NCBI GenBank assembly: GCA_003342895.1
Contig: PTFA01000194.1
Location: 1,584,095-1,648,094 of the forward strand
DNA from: Casuarius casuarius
Taxonomy: Eukaryota; Chordata; Aves; Casuariiformes; Casuariidae
Length of the DNA: 64,000 bases
Direction: 5' to 3'
The translations under genes and the position numbers were made by a program. The notes beneath the pieces are model-generated. The model was not told where the DNA came from, made no database searches, and saw only the letters and a list, made by a program, of their open reading frames with translations. How positions within the stretch are numbered: position 1 is the first letter of the stretch; each line of letters starts with the position of its first letter. This document shows, in pieces, positions 1-12,919 of the stretch.

Positions 1-3000
1 ATAGATTAGACAGTTACTGTAAGTGGAAGGCAGGAAATCCAAACTTGTAGATGTTTATCCTAAACACCAGATCTGCACCTGTAAAAATTGCTGCTTTATT
101 TCATTTTTATTCAGTTCTTTCTTAAGCAAACTTCCCAGCACGATCAGGAGTGCCCCTGGCACAGGGACTGTGAGCATGAAAGAGAAATGAAACAAACTGA
201 CCAACCAATCTCATTCATATCCTTTTTTCTCTTTTTTTTAATCTCAAAGGAAAACTTGGATTTCCATCCTTTTTGAGTTTTGGGCAAAGGTATGGGTCAG
301 TCCTCATTTTGTCAGGATTGCTTTGTCCATCCCAGCAAGAAGGGACTGTGCAGTTCGAATGAGCTACAGTATCACAGGCTCCGGAGGGTTATGGGGTTTC
401 TCTCTCAAGCGTGGAGCTTGTTAACTCTTGACTGTTGCTGAAGGCTAAGGCTGAGAGTTTTCTCTGTCCAATCAGATAAACATAAATGCCTCTCACTCTG
501 CTAGCGAGTTAGCATGAAACTGCACCGTGTCACACTAAATAATGGTAGTGAGAGGAGAGTGTGTTTTACATTAATTCACCAAATCAAATCCCAACAACAT
601 CCCAAACAGTTCAGATATTTATCTAGGGCTGCTTGTCTATCCCAAAAGCACAATGAGACTTGTCATGTTTCTATGCTTTCCTGGTGAGACTATTTTACAA
701 CAAAGCAATTATCCCTTGGGGATCGTATAACTATTTACATATTCATTTCCTGGTTTCTTACCCATCATTTCCCATCATATCACAGGAAGGCAGCTGCTGT
801 CCTCTCACACCATGCAGTCCTCAGCAATTCGGGCTGATAAGCAGCATGGAGCTTAGAAATCAGCTGGAGAGGCACACCGCGCGGTATTGTGTTGGCTTCC
901 TTTACATGGCAAAGCTTTAAGTAAGTGGAGAAGGGGGTGAGCAGTGAAGGAAAATCTATCCTGCTCACTTTGGGGGAATTTCACACTGACAACTTCAACC
1001 TTCTCATGTAGCTCTGTACATTAGATATTATGCTAAACTGTGACCAAAAACTACAGTTTTGTTTCCTACCACACCATGGCATGAAAATTAGTAGAACTCC
1101 AATATTTTTTTTCAAGTCTTTTTCATTAATAGTTGAACCATAACAAAATATGTTATATGTTCCATTTTTGGCAGCAATTGGGTTGCATGTCATTCCCCTA
1201 TGGCTCCATCTGCACACCAAGGACTCCTGTTTCATTTCTATGACACAGATTAGTTTTATTCTGAAATCAGCCCAGAGACCAAACTTGCTTGATACCTTCA
1301 CTATAGCGTAATAAAAAGCAACAATACGCAACAATGCTGCCTTCCTTTGAAGTTTAATTAATTAAGACTTGATCCGTTAAGGTCCAAGTGCCCTGGGCTC
1401 CTGCACAGCCAAAGAAAAGGTCTTCTTAAGGTCTGAACACCTCCTGGAGATGCCTCTGCCTTTCACAAACAGTAAGTGTGGTCAAAAGTTACTATATTTT
1501 CACCTTCAATGTGCCAAATGCAGGTGAAGAAAGTCATTTTTCAGATGTCTGAAATCAATGCCCTGGTTGCCACCTTTACGGTATCACAGACAGTGACCAA
1601 AGATTTCTCAGTATTTGGCTCTTCACGCTTTGCCTTGAATGGGCAAAATAGTCTTGATTGCAGTTTTCATTCCATTAAATCAAACAATGAAAAGATGATC
1701 CAAATGACATTTTAAACTCTGGCAGCAAATAAACCCAAAGATGGCAAAGATACATTTCATTGCAAATATTGTAAGCTGCAGAACCTCTACAGTGCAATAA
1801 TACTTCGCTTTTACAGGGGACTCTCCATCTGGGATCCTGGCTGTGCTTTGAGAACAAATGCACTCCATCTTCTAACATCTACCTGGTCTGACTGGAAGAG
1901 ATTTCTAAGACTAAAGGCCTAATCCTGCTAAAATCAACTATTTCAGTTGCAGCAGATTCAGTCATCTTTTGGCACAAAAAATGCACACAGCTCTTTGAAA
2001 TGCTTTGCAAAGTCTTTTGCTGCAAGGGGCATGCTCAAACCTGCTCCACTTGAAGGGAAGCACAAAACTATTATTGACTTCAAAGGCAGTGGGACTCAGC
2101 TCCAGGGTAGAAATTAGCTTCAACATTAATTGAATTAGAAGAGGGGGATTCCCTTCGAAGAACTGCCACTTCCTGGGCCATGGGATGAGATTTGTATTGA
2201 ACACAATTATAACTAGACTAAAACACTGAAAACAGGTGCCGTATTCAGTGGCTAGGCACCCCAGATGGCCTAGATCCAGCCAAGAAGAACGATTAAGCAT
2301 AGACAGTCAAGGTCAAACTTAATCTGTCTGAATGCAGCCCCGCTGTAGGACAGGACAACGGCAGAGGCTCACGAATAGCACCATGGCTCCTGGAGATGGG
2401 GATGGAGTAAGAACCTCAGCTCCCACCAGACAAAGTGCACATGCGTGTATTTCTAAAGCTCTAAGACTTACAGGAAAGGTGAAAAGAAAAGAAAAAACAA
2501 ACAAACCCTGAATTAAGTATGATCTACACAGGCAGCTGGGAAACTGCATCTCAGCAAGGTGTGAACTGCTGTATTCAACCCAGATCTGCTCTTGCCCCAA
2601 GGGCTGAAAATACCACAAGGACTGAAATGTCCCACAGGAGGTATGCTCGAGCCCCAGAGGTCTTAATTCAGCCTGTCTCCATGTGTTTGCCACCTCTGAT
2701 ACTCTGTTGGGGCATGTAGATGTTTTTGGTTAGGATATATTCTGTACTGGATCTTATGCCTCCAGTACTGTGGATGCCCTGACTGAGACCTCACTGCCTT
2801 CTTGGATATGGTCTCCAGACCTTTGTCCCACTTCCCCTTATTTTTACACAAAGGTACTTGTGGGCTACATCTTCTTCTTCTCTCAGCCCTGGTAAAGAAG
2901 TAAATCTGGTTTGCTTCCAATTCTGAAGCTCGGTCAAAGAATTATTTAGAAAAAAAATAGTAGAATCAATAACCTGGACTCCTTTCCATACCAAATGTTT

Positions 3001-4029
3001 CCCCAAATCCTCAGCACCCTCTGGTCTCAGGAAGAGTGCACTTCCCACAAGAACAACTTTCTCCAAACATACCAGTGTCACCCCCTTTCAAGTCACAGGC
3101 AAAACTGGGCAGCATTTGCAATAAATAAACACCCTGGCATGAGCAGGATTCTGCCATTTGCTTCCTCCTGCAGTGCATCTGGCTCTTATAGAGATCAATA
3201 TGTTTAAAGCATTTCACTTCTCTGTCACACTGAAACTTGCTTGATTTTCTGCCTTCCTCAAGCAGGAGGGTCTGAACCAGTGATTTGTGGCTCAGGGCAA
3301 TGCTCAGAGCTGCCTTTCCCAGGAATTTCAGTAGTCCATGGGGAGGTGAAGTTGTCAACATCAGATAAAGAGGAATTCACCCACTGGACATCTATCATAT
3401 CTGATCTCTGCTTAGGTTACTTGCTGAGCAAAGACCGGCAATATGCCTCAAAGTGGGCAACCCCCCAGCAAAAGTAAAGTTTAATGTGATTGTGTGTGTC
3501 CAGTGGTAGGAGCTTAGAAACGAAAACAGTAATGGCATTGGAGACCTGGGCAAAGCCTCTATGGACCACAGGACAACTTGCTGTGGCAAAGAAGAGCCAA
3601 CCCAGGTGCCACTGATATTCAGATACCATTTTTTGATGTGGGTGTACTTTGATTTACCTAGGGGATAGGGCCAAGATTTGGTCCCCCAAAGGGGAGAATG
3701 GTCATTCCCCATCTGAGACCTAGCATGTGTTCTGGACAAGGGCACAGTGCCAGCGACAAGGTCTCCAGGAGGATTTACTACTGGACTGACAACTGCTCCT
3801 GGCCTGAAGTCCCNCCGCAGTGTCTCTCCTCTAGGCTGAGGGTTGGCAGTGCCATGAGTCTGCCCTTATGCCCAAGTCTCTGTGGGCGTAGGTCTATTCT
3901 CCTGCTGCCTTGCACCTTGTTATAGTTCATGGGCATAACACTGAGAAAATATTCCTTCAACATTTGCATAGCCACTCTAGAAAGCTGTTTTCATCAGTGG
4001 GTATTACAGAGCTCTGCCACAAAGAACAA
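1..4029. other. Unique non-coding sequence, no gene recognised
   Basis: I see no coding region here. Open frames reach at most about 124 codons, lie on both strands, overlap one another and resemble no protein family I know. The sequence is of moderate GC with A/T-rich patches, for example 1075-1340 and 1480-1740. No tandem repeat or transposon was recognised. One undetermined base lies at 3814. Ancient decayed repeats or conserved non-coding elements cannot be excluded by eye. Confidence 0.6.
3814..3814. other. Single undetermined base (N)
   Basis: One N lies inside otherwise normal sequence, in the context 'gaagtcccNccgcag'. It is an unresolved or polymorphic base call and not a biological feature. 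Confidence 0.95.
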
Positions 4030-4165
4030 GGTCTCTATTGCCATTTTATACATGAGGAATGGAAAGCAGAAAGAGACTTGACTGAAGGCATTCACCAGAC
4101 CAGGGGGCCAGGGAGAAAACAGAGAACAGGTCTCCCCAGTTTCTGTCTTGCGCTTTTATAGTAGA
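4030..4165 (-). repeat. MIR-type (amniote core) SINE fragment, antisense
   Basis: The + strand reads 'ccattttatacatgaggaa' near 4041, then a decayed 'agagacttgactgaagg', then 'aacaggtctccccagt' near 4125. This is the order seen in the reverse complement of MIR-family SINEs: 'cccattttacagatgaggaaactgaggc', 'agtgacttgcccaaggtcac', 'gaacccaggtctcc'. The SINE's own sense strand is therefore the minus strand. The copy is heavily diverged, consistent with an old insertion. The identification is from remembered consensus and was not aligned. Confidence 0.5.
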
Positions 4166-5140
4166 CTTCTGCTGGCCTTCCTCTCATAGTAAAATGAAGC
4201 AAGTGCTGTTCTGCACATGAATAGCCATCAGTCAAAAGGATGTGCTCTTAGGATGGTCCAAATGCCCATTTTGGATAATAAAAGACCAGTGCTGTGACCC
4301 CAGCAAAGGGCAGGACCCCTGCACTCTGCCACTGCCCCCTGCCACCAGATCCTTCACCTCCAGCACCCTGATCATGCCCTTGTTCCAGGGTCTTTCTGCA
4401 GCTAAGGCTACCAAATTCACATCAACTCACAGAGAAAGGCCACATGAGTTCATCTGAATCATCCTCACTCATAAACGATCCCAAAACTGGGAAACAGATG
4501 CTAAGGCTGAGATCCTCTGCAGCACAGACTCTGACAGCTCTGGACCTTCATGGTTCTGGCTTGAATATCACGGAGGCAAGTTTTGTCATGTGAACTATAT
4601 CGTGCATTCTCCACAAATCCACATGGCTGACCTTGTAAGACATGCCACGGCATGCTGGTGCAGTGAAGCTTGATTTTCCCTTACAAATTCCCCTGTCAGA
4701 AGATAATTTTGTCCTCAGATTGGGTTATATACATAAGAACTGCATTTCCTCCACAGCCCCTGGGTTCATTGACCAGTTCTTTGCATGATGCTTGGAGCAA
4801 AGGGCACAGCAGTGTCCTGGCTGTCTCTTTTGGGGTTTCCTACCTTCTTTGTAACTGCCAACTGTCTCTGGAGAAGTGGTATCTCAACGTGCCTCTGCCC
4901 AAATTGTGTACCCAATGTTTTTAGCCAAAACCTGGTGTATTTAGCTAACCTCAAAGACTTGCTTTAGCAGATGAGATTTCTGGGCTTTTCTAGGACAGCA
5001 AAGCCAGGCAGAGGCAAAACTTCAGAAACTCTCCATGAATTTAAAGAAAAATAAGTGAATCACAAGCTGTGTGTTGTTTCTAACATTTATACTGAGGCTT
5101 TTAACTAACCAACAGCAGCAGAGCATCTCCAGGGGACAAC

Positions 5141-5170
5141 CTCCCTCCCTCCTTCTCTCTCTCCCTCCCA
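5141..5170. repeat. CT-rich low-complexity tract
   Basis: Nearly pure pyrimidine on the + strand, made of repeated 'ccct' and 'ctct' units. It is a simple low-complexity tract and too short and impure to be a useful microsatellite. Confidence 0.7.
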
Positions 5171-5689
5171 GCAGCATAAATATGGAGAAAACTCCACCCA
5201 AGTCAGTGAAGCGACACTGAAGCTTTCTGAGCCAACATGAGAGGAGAAATCAGGCCTTAAAAATGCACATAGGAGAGAATTATTTTTATTCATTTACTGC
5301 TGTGCTCCAATATCCCATTTATGTAGGCCTAAATGCATAGCACTCCAGCTCTCCCACTGCAACAATCCAGCTTTCTGCATGTTTAACTAAGCTTAGACTG
5401 ACCTGAGCTGCCCAGACACTCTTGGGAGCATGAAAAGAGTTCAGCTTTTTCCCGACATGAAATAATTTTGGAGCACACCCCCCAGCTCCCTGTCCCCTGC
5501 ATCCTCCTTGGGATGGAGAGGGAAGGAGGTATGCATAGATTCACCAGCATTAATCTCCCCTCAGGATGGCCTTTTAAGCAGGAGGGGTTATAAATAAATA
5601 AAGCAAAAAGGATCTCCAACTATCATCCAGGAGCTGGCCTCCTTCCCTCTTCCCGCAGGTCCCTCCCTCCCCTTTCACGGACGTCCTTT

Positions 5690-6850
5690 GCAACAAAGTG
5701 AGAGACCGGAAGGGAGCAAACTTCCACCTCCCTGTTCATGCGGAAAGAAATCGCTCTCCATTTCAAGAGTCCGCGTTGCCTAGCTTTATTTCAGCCCTGC
5801 ACATTGTTCTGGCTGGCAAAGGGGGGAGGAGGTAGAGATGGAGCATTCTTTGCAATTCAAATGACTGGACCTCAAGAAAAACCAATAAACTTAAGTCACT
5901 AGAGAATTTCAACAAGCTGGGTGACTTTCACAAATAGGAAGCCTCCTCCCTAGCGGTGGGGGCTGTTGAGGAGCCACTAGACAAGAGAATAACTAAGCAC
6001 TCATGAGGCTGAGAGCTTTTCACTCAATGAAGTCCAAACCAAACAAATTTCCCCTTTAGGAGATGCCTTTATCCAAACACTCTGAGCACACACAGAAAGG
6101 GGCTCGGTGCCTCCGGCTCTCCACGCTTGCTAAATCAGGCCTGTTTTCTTCTCCTCTTTCCCTGCCCATCAGTTGGTGTCACCGCGGACTGGTGGAGATT
6201 TGAAAGCAGTGTGGCTTGCAGAGCCCTGCAGATGTTGCTGGCGGAAGGGGATGCGCAAATTCACTCGCCGTAAATCCCCACTCATGTAGTAAGTGTGTTG
6301 CGGGAATAAATTGCAGCAGGATGGGATTTATAGGTGAGATGGCTTGTACCAGCTTAGTGTTTAATTTTCAGTTCAGCTTTAACTGCCCTTTCTTAGGAGG
6401 ATTTAAGGATTTCCATAACTCATTCCAGCTCGAGCACCACAGTGCAAATCCCGCTACTCTACCCCCTGCCTCCGCTCCCTCCCATGAGTTCCCCGTAGCG
6501 GAGAGAAATCTCAGCTGGGCAAGATAGAGAAAGGCTCCTGCGGTAGAGAGGCCACGACTCTGCAATGTCCTCTCGGGCATTATCTAGAGCTGTTCAAGAA
6601 GTTACTAGTGTTCAGCCGGGAGTGCTCTTTGTCCGCATCTCGCTTTGCCGGCCACACACAATTGTTTATACAAGTCAGGCAGTGATAAAGGCAAGGAAAC
6701 GATATAAGGCAAAAGACCCTTTGACACCACCTAAGCGCTGTGTTGAGACATCTGATAAATCAGAAAAGCGTGGGACTGGCTATCAGTGGCCCAACGTGTG
6801 GTATAGCAAGGCTGAGACATACATATGGAGAAGAAAATAATGAGGTGATG
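5690..6850. promoter_or_regulatory. Candidate regulatory element cluster (motif-based, weak)
   Basis: This stretch has SOX-like words ('acaaag' near 5692, 'cattgtt' near 5802), a homeobox-like 'caattcaaat' near 5853, the repeated block 'ggatttaaggatttcc' near 6400 and a TCF/LEF-like 'ccctttgac' near 6717. It also has a GATA-like 'ctgataaatc' near 6751. The base composition is mixed, with little low complexity, as is typical of conserved non-coding elements. Known: such motif mixtures are common in developmental enhancers, but they also occur by chance. I infer a possible enhancer region; conservation was not tested. Confidence 0.25.
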
Positions 6851-9829
6851 GTCCCCCCTGCCCCATCACCCCATTATAGGGGGTCCTTACTTTCATGCCA
6901 ACCCAAGAACAGCAAGTAGACTGAAAGAGCTGACACGACTGGCGTGAGGCAGAGAAGGGGCCCCAAAGGGCACTTCGCTTCCCCCAGTTCAGGCCAAATC
7001 CTGAACACTAGCTGGAACACAAAATTCAGATTCCTGCTTTCTGCCTCTCCCTCAAGACTCTTTTTCTTCCTTCCTACTCATCATACAATTGCCTTTTCTC
7101 TCTTTTGCCATCTCTTGGTTGGCTTCCCCAGGCAAGACTGCAGGTTTTGCAATACCACTGTGAACAGGCATCCAGACATGGAGCTGCTCCATCCTGCTGC
7201 ATCTCCCCCAGCCCCATGCTGCTGCGAGCCTGCCAGGTCCCCCAGCGGCTGGTTTTCTCCAACTGACTTGCTTACAGAAGCCACATATTTTCTCTTTGAT
7301 TTCCTCTTCTTTCCTTTTCTGTACTAGTTGATTCCATGCTACCTTCAAAGAAAGAGCACAAAGTAAGACGTAAAGACGAAAAGTCCTAGTTCTTTCTTAA
7401 CTAACCTCCCCCAACAAAAATCACAATTATCACCAGCAGCGGGGTAAGTGGTCACCCACACACGGAAATGGGAGCGAAATGCAGAACATTATGTGGAAAA
7501 AGTCACACAACATCCAGGTTTTTTTCACACATTTCTTGTCTCAAAAAAACCTGCACATAAGTTCCTGGGAAGAACTGGGGAAAGCTCCCAGGAACACACT
7601 TTGCGTTGCCTCTCAGGCTGGCCAGGAGCTCAAGAGGAACAAATGCTAGACAAATCCACTGACGATTCCCTGCCTGATTACAAAATGCAACTTCTCCCTG
7701 TTTTTCGAGTAGTTAATTGCTTGCAGGAACTTGGCTGCGGGGACAGCCCATCTCTTGTAAGGAGAGCAGTGGAACTGCAGCTGGACTTCTGTCTCTGAGG
7801 GAGATGGACTAGCAAATGCCTCTCTCCAAATGGTCTCAGTCCTGTGTTTCTCGCAGGCCTCGTCCTTACGGATAGATAGATCATGGGTAGAGAACAACAG
7901 CGGAAGGATGTTTAGAGGAAGACTAAGCAGCTATCTGTTTTTGTGTGAATTGTATTGGCTCTGTACGTATGAAACCCAAAGAGTGCTAAGTTCAAACTTT
8001 GAAGCTCTAATTTATCGTTTGGGTTAGACATGCCCTCGCTCCAGGGAAGCGCTGCTCCCTTTGGTGAGCAGGGTGAGCTGGGAGGAGGAGGAAGGTCCCT
8101 CTTTCAGCAACCCTGGGCATTACAGAATATACAGAAAAACAGCAACCCCCTTGACTCCCCCATCACAGCCTTGAAATTCATGGTCACCTCCCAGAAAGGC
8201 CCTGCAAGGAATAGGCAGTCCCCAGCTGCAAAATTCAGATCTGCTTTCTACCGTCCTTTCCCTCAGGCTCTCAGCTGAAGGGTTTTTTTGACCCACATCC
8301 ACCCAGTTTTTAGACACATTGCAGTTCTTTCCTACTGGGATCTGGCCAGGCCACTCTGGGGCCCTGTTCACAGTGGAGAAATTTGCCCTAGAGTAAAAAT
8401 ATAGATGTTATGCAAACATACCGCAGGAGTGATGCACCACAGCTCAGTAAGGTCCTTCCTCGTGCGGCTTAATCCAGCAGCACCTCAGTGACGCACCAGT
8501 AAAGCCACACCAACATTAGCATGCTGTTCTCAATGTTTCCTGCCCTGGAAGGACCTTGGGTGTGATTCAGGTGCTCACATTTGTGCTAATTATAGCTCAG
8601 GTAGCTCCAGTCAAGACAAAAGGTGAGAAGGTTGCTATTGGCTTTAACAGTGGCACAACCCACCTCCAAATGGATTGACATGACGAACTCAGTCTAAAGT
8701 CATAAAGACAATTGGAATACAGCTGCAACCGAAAGGCAAGAGGCCTAATTCCCTAAGAGCTTATGTTAGCATGGAAGACAAAAGTTTATCTGAATTAATT
8801 AAAGAAGAGAGTTTAAGGTGGACTTGCTGAACTGCACGCAGATGCTTTTGTTTTCCTCCCGTGCACATGCCTTTGTTTGGAAGTGCCTGGAAGTCAAGAA
8901 AGCTCAATTCACTTTTGAAATAAAGATAAACTAAAAAGGGCCATTTAAATCTGAATAAAAAATATCTTAGCGGTGCTGAACTCCTCACTAAAAATAAAGA
9001 GAAATGCATTCTTCAGAGTAACATGTCTACTTGACTGAGGCCCTCCGGGTTGCAAAGAAGAGAAGGGCTCTCTAAGCAACACTTTCTTTAACATTGGGCA
9101 AGCTGTGTTTCGCACTAACCAACCTCCTCCTTGACTATTCTGCTGCTGTTTCATTCATTTTGCTGGTTCCTGGATCTTATTAATGTAGGTGTGAGCGGGT
9201 GGGGGACGACAACTCAGACCCCATTGTTTATGTCCTGCTCGTAGGAAGGGGGACTGAGAAAAATAAAAGCTAACAATAAAGCAAAGAGTTAGCCAGAAGA
9301 ATGCTTTTATTGCCACCAGGAGTAATTCAAACCTTTTGTGGTGGTTTTCAGTCAAACTTTATGGTGGTCAAGGCATACACTGCTGGTTGGATTTAAAAAC
9401 CAGGCAGGATATTTTATGACCATTAATAAATATTTGCAGCCTGCGTACGAACATAGGAGAGGTAATCACACCTCTTGAGCTGATCACCTGCAATGGTCAG
9501 AGAACTGATTTCTACCCCCAGTCACCCTCTCCACATGCATTACTGCTAGATGCATTAAAGAAAGAAAGTTACTTTTATTCTTATTATCCTTTCTCTGAAG
9601 TATCAGTGTTTGCTAGTGCAGAAGACAGGACACCAGACTCAAACGGGCCAGTTCGGGCCAGCCTGCAAATCTTACAGAGCTGCACAAAATTACTCAGGGT
9701 CAAATCTCCCTTTAAAATGAGATTCCAGATAGGATGTACTTAAACTGTATGGAAATTACCTTGTCACCCATGTAAGGCCCCTTACCAGATTGCTATAAAA
9801 CAGGGGCACTGACTCTTAAAGAATTGCAC

Positions 9830-10175
9830 TTATTCATAGATTTTAGGGCCTTTGTGATTCTTTAGCTTGACCTGTTGCACAGCCCAGGTCAGGGGACCAC
9901 CCCACGTTGACTCCTGCTTCATGACCAATAGTTGCGGCTGAACTAGAGCAGAGTAAAACCTCCCATCTTGAGTTAACAATTTACAGCAATGGGAAAAAAT
10001 AATATATATATCAATTTTTTTATATACATATATATATACACATCTTGCTCCACCCAGTGCTGAGTCAGCAGTTGCTCAGAAGAAGTGCCACCTCTGTTAA
10101 AAAATGTGGACCTTATTGCCCCATTTTCCATTGGATTATCAATACCTCTACTATGCTTGCAATGGAGAGGTTTTC
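9830..10175 (-). repeat. CR1 LINE 3' end, antisense, old copy
   Basis: The + strand contains 'cttattcatagattttagg' at about 9829, then a block reading 'gcttgacctgttgcacagcc', 'gactcctgcttcatgacc' and 'ctgaactagagcagag'. Further on comes 'ctgttaaaaaatgtggacc' near 10095. These match, in order, the reverse complement of CR1 3'-UTR tails known from turtles, crocodilians and birds (tail motif 'catagattttaaggcc', then 'tagtctgacctcctg', then 'gagctagagc'). The element's sense strand is minus, so its 3' terminus is at the left. An AT-rich stretch at 10000-10042 interrupts the match. It is heavily diverged and non-functional. Confidence 0.65.
10000..10042. repeat. AT-rich simple repeat inside CR1 remnant
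   Basis: An imperfect (AT)n/(TATA)n tract, with 'aatatatatatc' followed by a T-run and then 'tatatacatatatatataca'. It lies inside the CR1 tail match, so it probably expanded or inserted after the CR1 landed. Confidence 0.75.
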
Positions 10176-10539
10176 ACCATTAGCATCACAGAACAGGAAT
10201 ATACCATCTGACTTATACAGGATACACATACTGAATGCCCCTGGTTCCCCAGGCCAAACAGTAAGGGATCAAACCCATCTGATAATTTTATCTTTCTTTT
10301 AAATATTGGTAAAAATCTTTCCCTCTTTAACACTACTAGCCATGGATTTCCCCCACTGTTCTCTTGGTTCCTTCATCAATTTTTCTGCAATCTTCGATTT
10401 CTAATTTATCCTGACTGGTAAATGCTTCCCACTCCCATTCACTCACATTTCACTCCAAGGAAACAGCCTGCACTCATCCTTCCTCCACCTCCAACTTTAA
10501 TCATAGCAGAGCATATTGGTTTTAATGGGTTTTAATGCT

Positions 10540-10745
10540 TTCACAAAGCACTCCTGACTGCTTTACATTCCTGGCCCTCATCATTATTTGCCTAATCTTT
10601 CTAGAACAATGTATTAGCACTTATATTAATTCCCAGATCATTGAAGGAAATATTGCACAGCATCAGTCCTACCAGTCCAGATCCCCTGGGAAACCTGCGG
10701 AAACACTTGGAGTTAATGACAAACCTCCAATCTGATATCTGTCAA
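10540..10745 (-). repeat. CR1 LINE reverse-transcriptase fragment, degraded
   Basis: On the minus strand, 10700 down to 10624 reads 'ggtttcccaggggatctgg', then 'ctgtgcaatatttccttc' and 'aatgatctggga'. This matches the DNA of the CR1 RT motif GVPQGSVLGPVLFNIFINDL, the palm-domain block shared by CR1 elements. Small indels relative to the motif break the frame, so no enzyme is encoded. The motif core is clear; the outer limits are approximate. It lies on the same strand as the CR1 3' tail at 9830-10175, in the order expected of one element, but about 0.45 kb of unrecognised sequence separates them. It could be one internally deleted copy or two insertions. Confidence 0.65.
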
Positions 10746-11774
10746 TGCCTGATCAGTCAAATGCCTCTGCAAAATCCAAGAGTGAGATTCAGCTTGCTTG
10801 AATTTAGCTATATGAAGGTGAGGTGTTTGGTCTAAGCTAACTATACACACACCTACTGTAGTCAACAGCAATGCAGTCACCGGTAGAGGGTTATTCACCT
10901 TATCCTGATACAGGAATTTAAATCTGGCAGAGTGGCTCTTCCCCAGGGGATTCCCATCTCCGTTCACTAGCAGGAAGGGGGAACTAGAGGATTAACACTT
11001 GACACTTTGAGATGGCTGCACTGAGCTAAATCTCCTATTCCATCATCCACATGTGCAGAGTAGCCTCTATCAACCAGCCTGTGAATCAGATATCAGTACT
11101 GAAAAAAAACCCAGGTGATTTTGGCAAAACTGGCAAACAGAAGAAGCAACTACCAGTTGGATTGTGTCCTAATGCCTGGCACTGCTTCCCTGCTGGGTGT
11201 CACCTCTCCTCCCCCCTCAATCCTTCTTCCAGCAGGGATGCTGATGGGAGGGCTCCGTAGCTCCCATCACTCAACACTAGCCTAAGTTGTCTTAGACAAT
11301 GACTGAAGAGCAGAGTCAGATGAACACCATTCTGGGCAGAACAGTGATTTCTGGGGGTTTCGGTGTAGGGTTTGCTCCTTTTCTTTTGACATTTGTTACT
11401 TCTTTAATTTCTAAATGCTGCTGTCAATGGTCTATATGGATCTCAAGTTCACAGCATCTCCTGGGGTCCTTACTAGCCTGCGTTTTGTCACTTGCTTTCG
11501 AGCTGCCAGTATTTAAGAAACAGATAGTTATTCCAAGCACACCCTTTTTGCCCACTTATTCCTTCTAAGCTAAATTATAACCAGCAACTTTAACATTTCC
11601 GACTTGAAAGTCTCCCCACAAGATGTTGGTGATACCAACCAGCTGGGTGGAAACAGAGCAATTCGATCTCCCCCATTCTGTTTCCCAGACATCTAGCATA
11701 GGTTTAGAGACAATTAAACAGTTTCTTTTCTTCAATATTCTCAGTGCCTTGATTGATGCCAGTGAGGTTGTTGT

Positions 11775-11960
11775 AGCTGTGATGGTTTAAGGATGTATTA
11801 ATTAATTAACCTTGCTTCCTGATTAATTTTGTTCTTGACATCTTGATTTTGTGCTAAATTAATGCTCATTTATTCCCCCTTTCACCCTCCCCCTTTGTAG
11901 ATCACCCTCCTCACTTCTTCTAATCAGTTTTCCCCTTAGAAGATTAATTCTCCGCTTTGC
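11775..11960. promoter_or_regulatory. Candidate homeobox-site-rich element (weak)
   Basis: The stretch packs several TAATTA/ATTAA words: 'tattaattaattaacc' near 11797, 'gattaattttg' near 11821 and 'ctaaattaatgctcattta' near 11854. It also has 'tctaatcag' near 11919. Clusters of TAAT cores are binding sites for homeodomain proteins in many enhancers. The sequence is not a simple repeat. Function is inferred from motif density only. Confidence 0.2.
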
Positions 11961-12892
11961 TGGAATGGAGATCATCGAAACTGTGCAACCACTCCGGCCC
12001 CTCCAGGATTAACTCATGTTCCACAGCACACATCCTTCACTCCCCTGCGGAAATGCCCACTTCCACATGAATCTTCTTTAGTGGATAGTACAAGAAGAAC
12101 CTCCAAAAAGATGACACGGATGTTCAGCACTCTTCCTGGAAGTTACCTATAGTCTGTCTGCTGCAGTTACCTTCGATCTGTCCTTCCATGCTGTGCACAC
12201 TCCCAGCCTGAGAAAGTAGCCACCGCTCCTACTTAAGGTCCCTAGATGTTACCACGATACCAACACCAACCCCACTATATTTAATACAGGCATGAAGATG
12301 GAGACAAAGCTCTTCTGTTTTTAAAGCATAGGGCCCTATAACATGGAGTAAAGGGATGTGAGCCGAACTCTAGGGTTAACCAAAACCAGGTAACAGCATC
12401 CTTGCCATCCAGCTGGCCATCAGCGTAGACATTTGAAAGGAACCACATGTCCCCAGCCAAGCGCACAGCAAGAGCCCATGAGAATTTCCTCCTGAGGTGC
12501 AGGGATTCAGGATGCATTCAGATTGGAGGTGTTTAGTTAAACTAAAGCTTCAAAACCCTTTTCAGGGGCTCTTGCTGGATTTTATCAACAGCTCCCCTCC
12601 TCCTGCCCTGCCCCCAAACGTCTACAAACAAAATAAGTTAATCAAATGGGGTTTGCTGCCTGGAGACTGAAGGAGAGGAAACATACCCCTCATTCCTGCC
12701 AACGACTGGAAATAGCCCCATGTAAACTTAATTATTATGCACTGCGAATAACAACACACCCCAGTTATTACAATCACTGTCCATCAGTTTACAATCCACG
12801 CAAATGCCATGGTTGGTGAATTCCATTTTATGATGCAAATGTAGCCAATCAATACAGGGATTTTGTTTGATCACAGGTTCTTTCCCTTTTTT

Positions 12893-12919
12893 TGAGAGAG
12901 AGAGAGAGAAAAAAAAACT
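12893..12919. repeat. (GA)n tract followed by A-run
   Basis: A 'gagagagagagagagag' block followed by nine or more A. It is an ordinary dinucleotide microsatellite with no other visible role. Confidence 0.85.

Larger units (their letters stand above)
4166..9829. other. Unique non-coding sequence with regulatory-looking stretches
   Basis: No gene is recognised. A short CT-rich low-complexity tract lies at 5141-5170. The stretch 5680-6850 stands out by density of transcription-factor-like motifs and is listed separately. From 6.85 to 9.8 kb there are only short overlapping open frames and T/C-rich patches (about 7060-7100 and 7290-7325). No transposon was recognised. Confidence 0.5.

Noticed and set aside
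350..362. tRNA T-loop-like 'gttcgaat'
   Set aside because: No A box at the right distance and no cloverleaf arms.
1785..1812. 'cagtgcaataatacttcgct', similar to the miR-130/301 seed region
   Set aside because: Only about the first ten bases agree, and I did not find a convincing hairpin partner.
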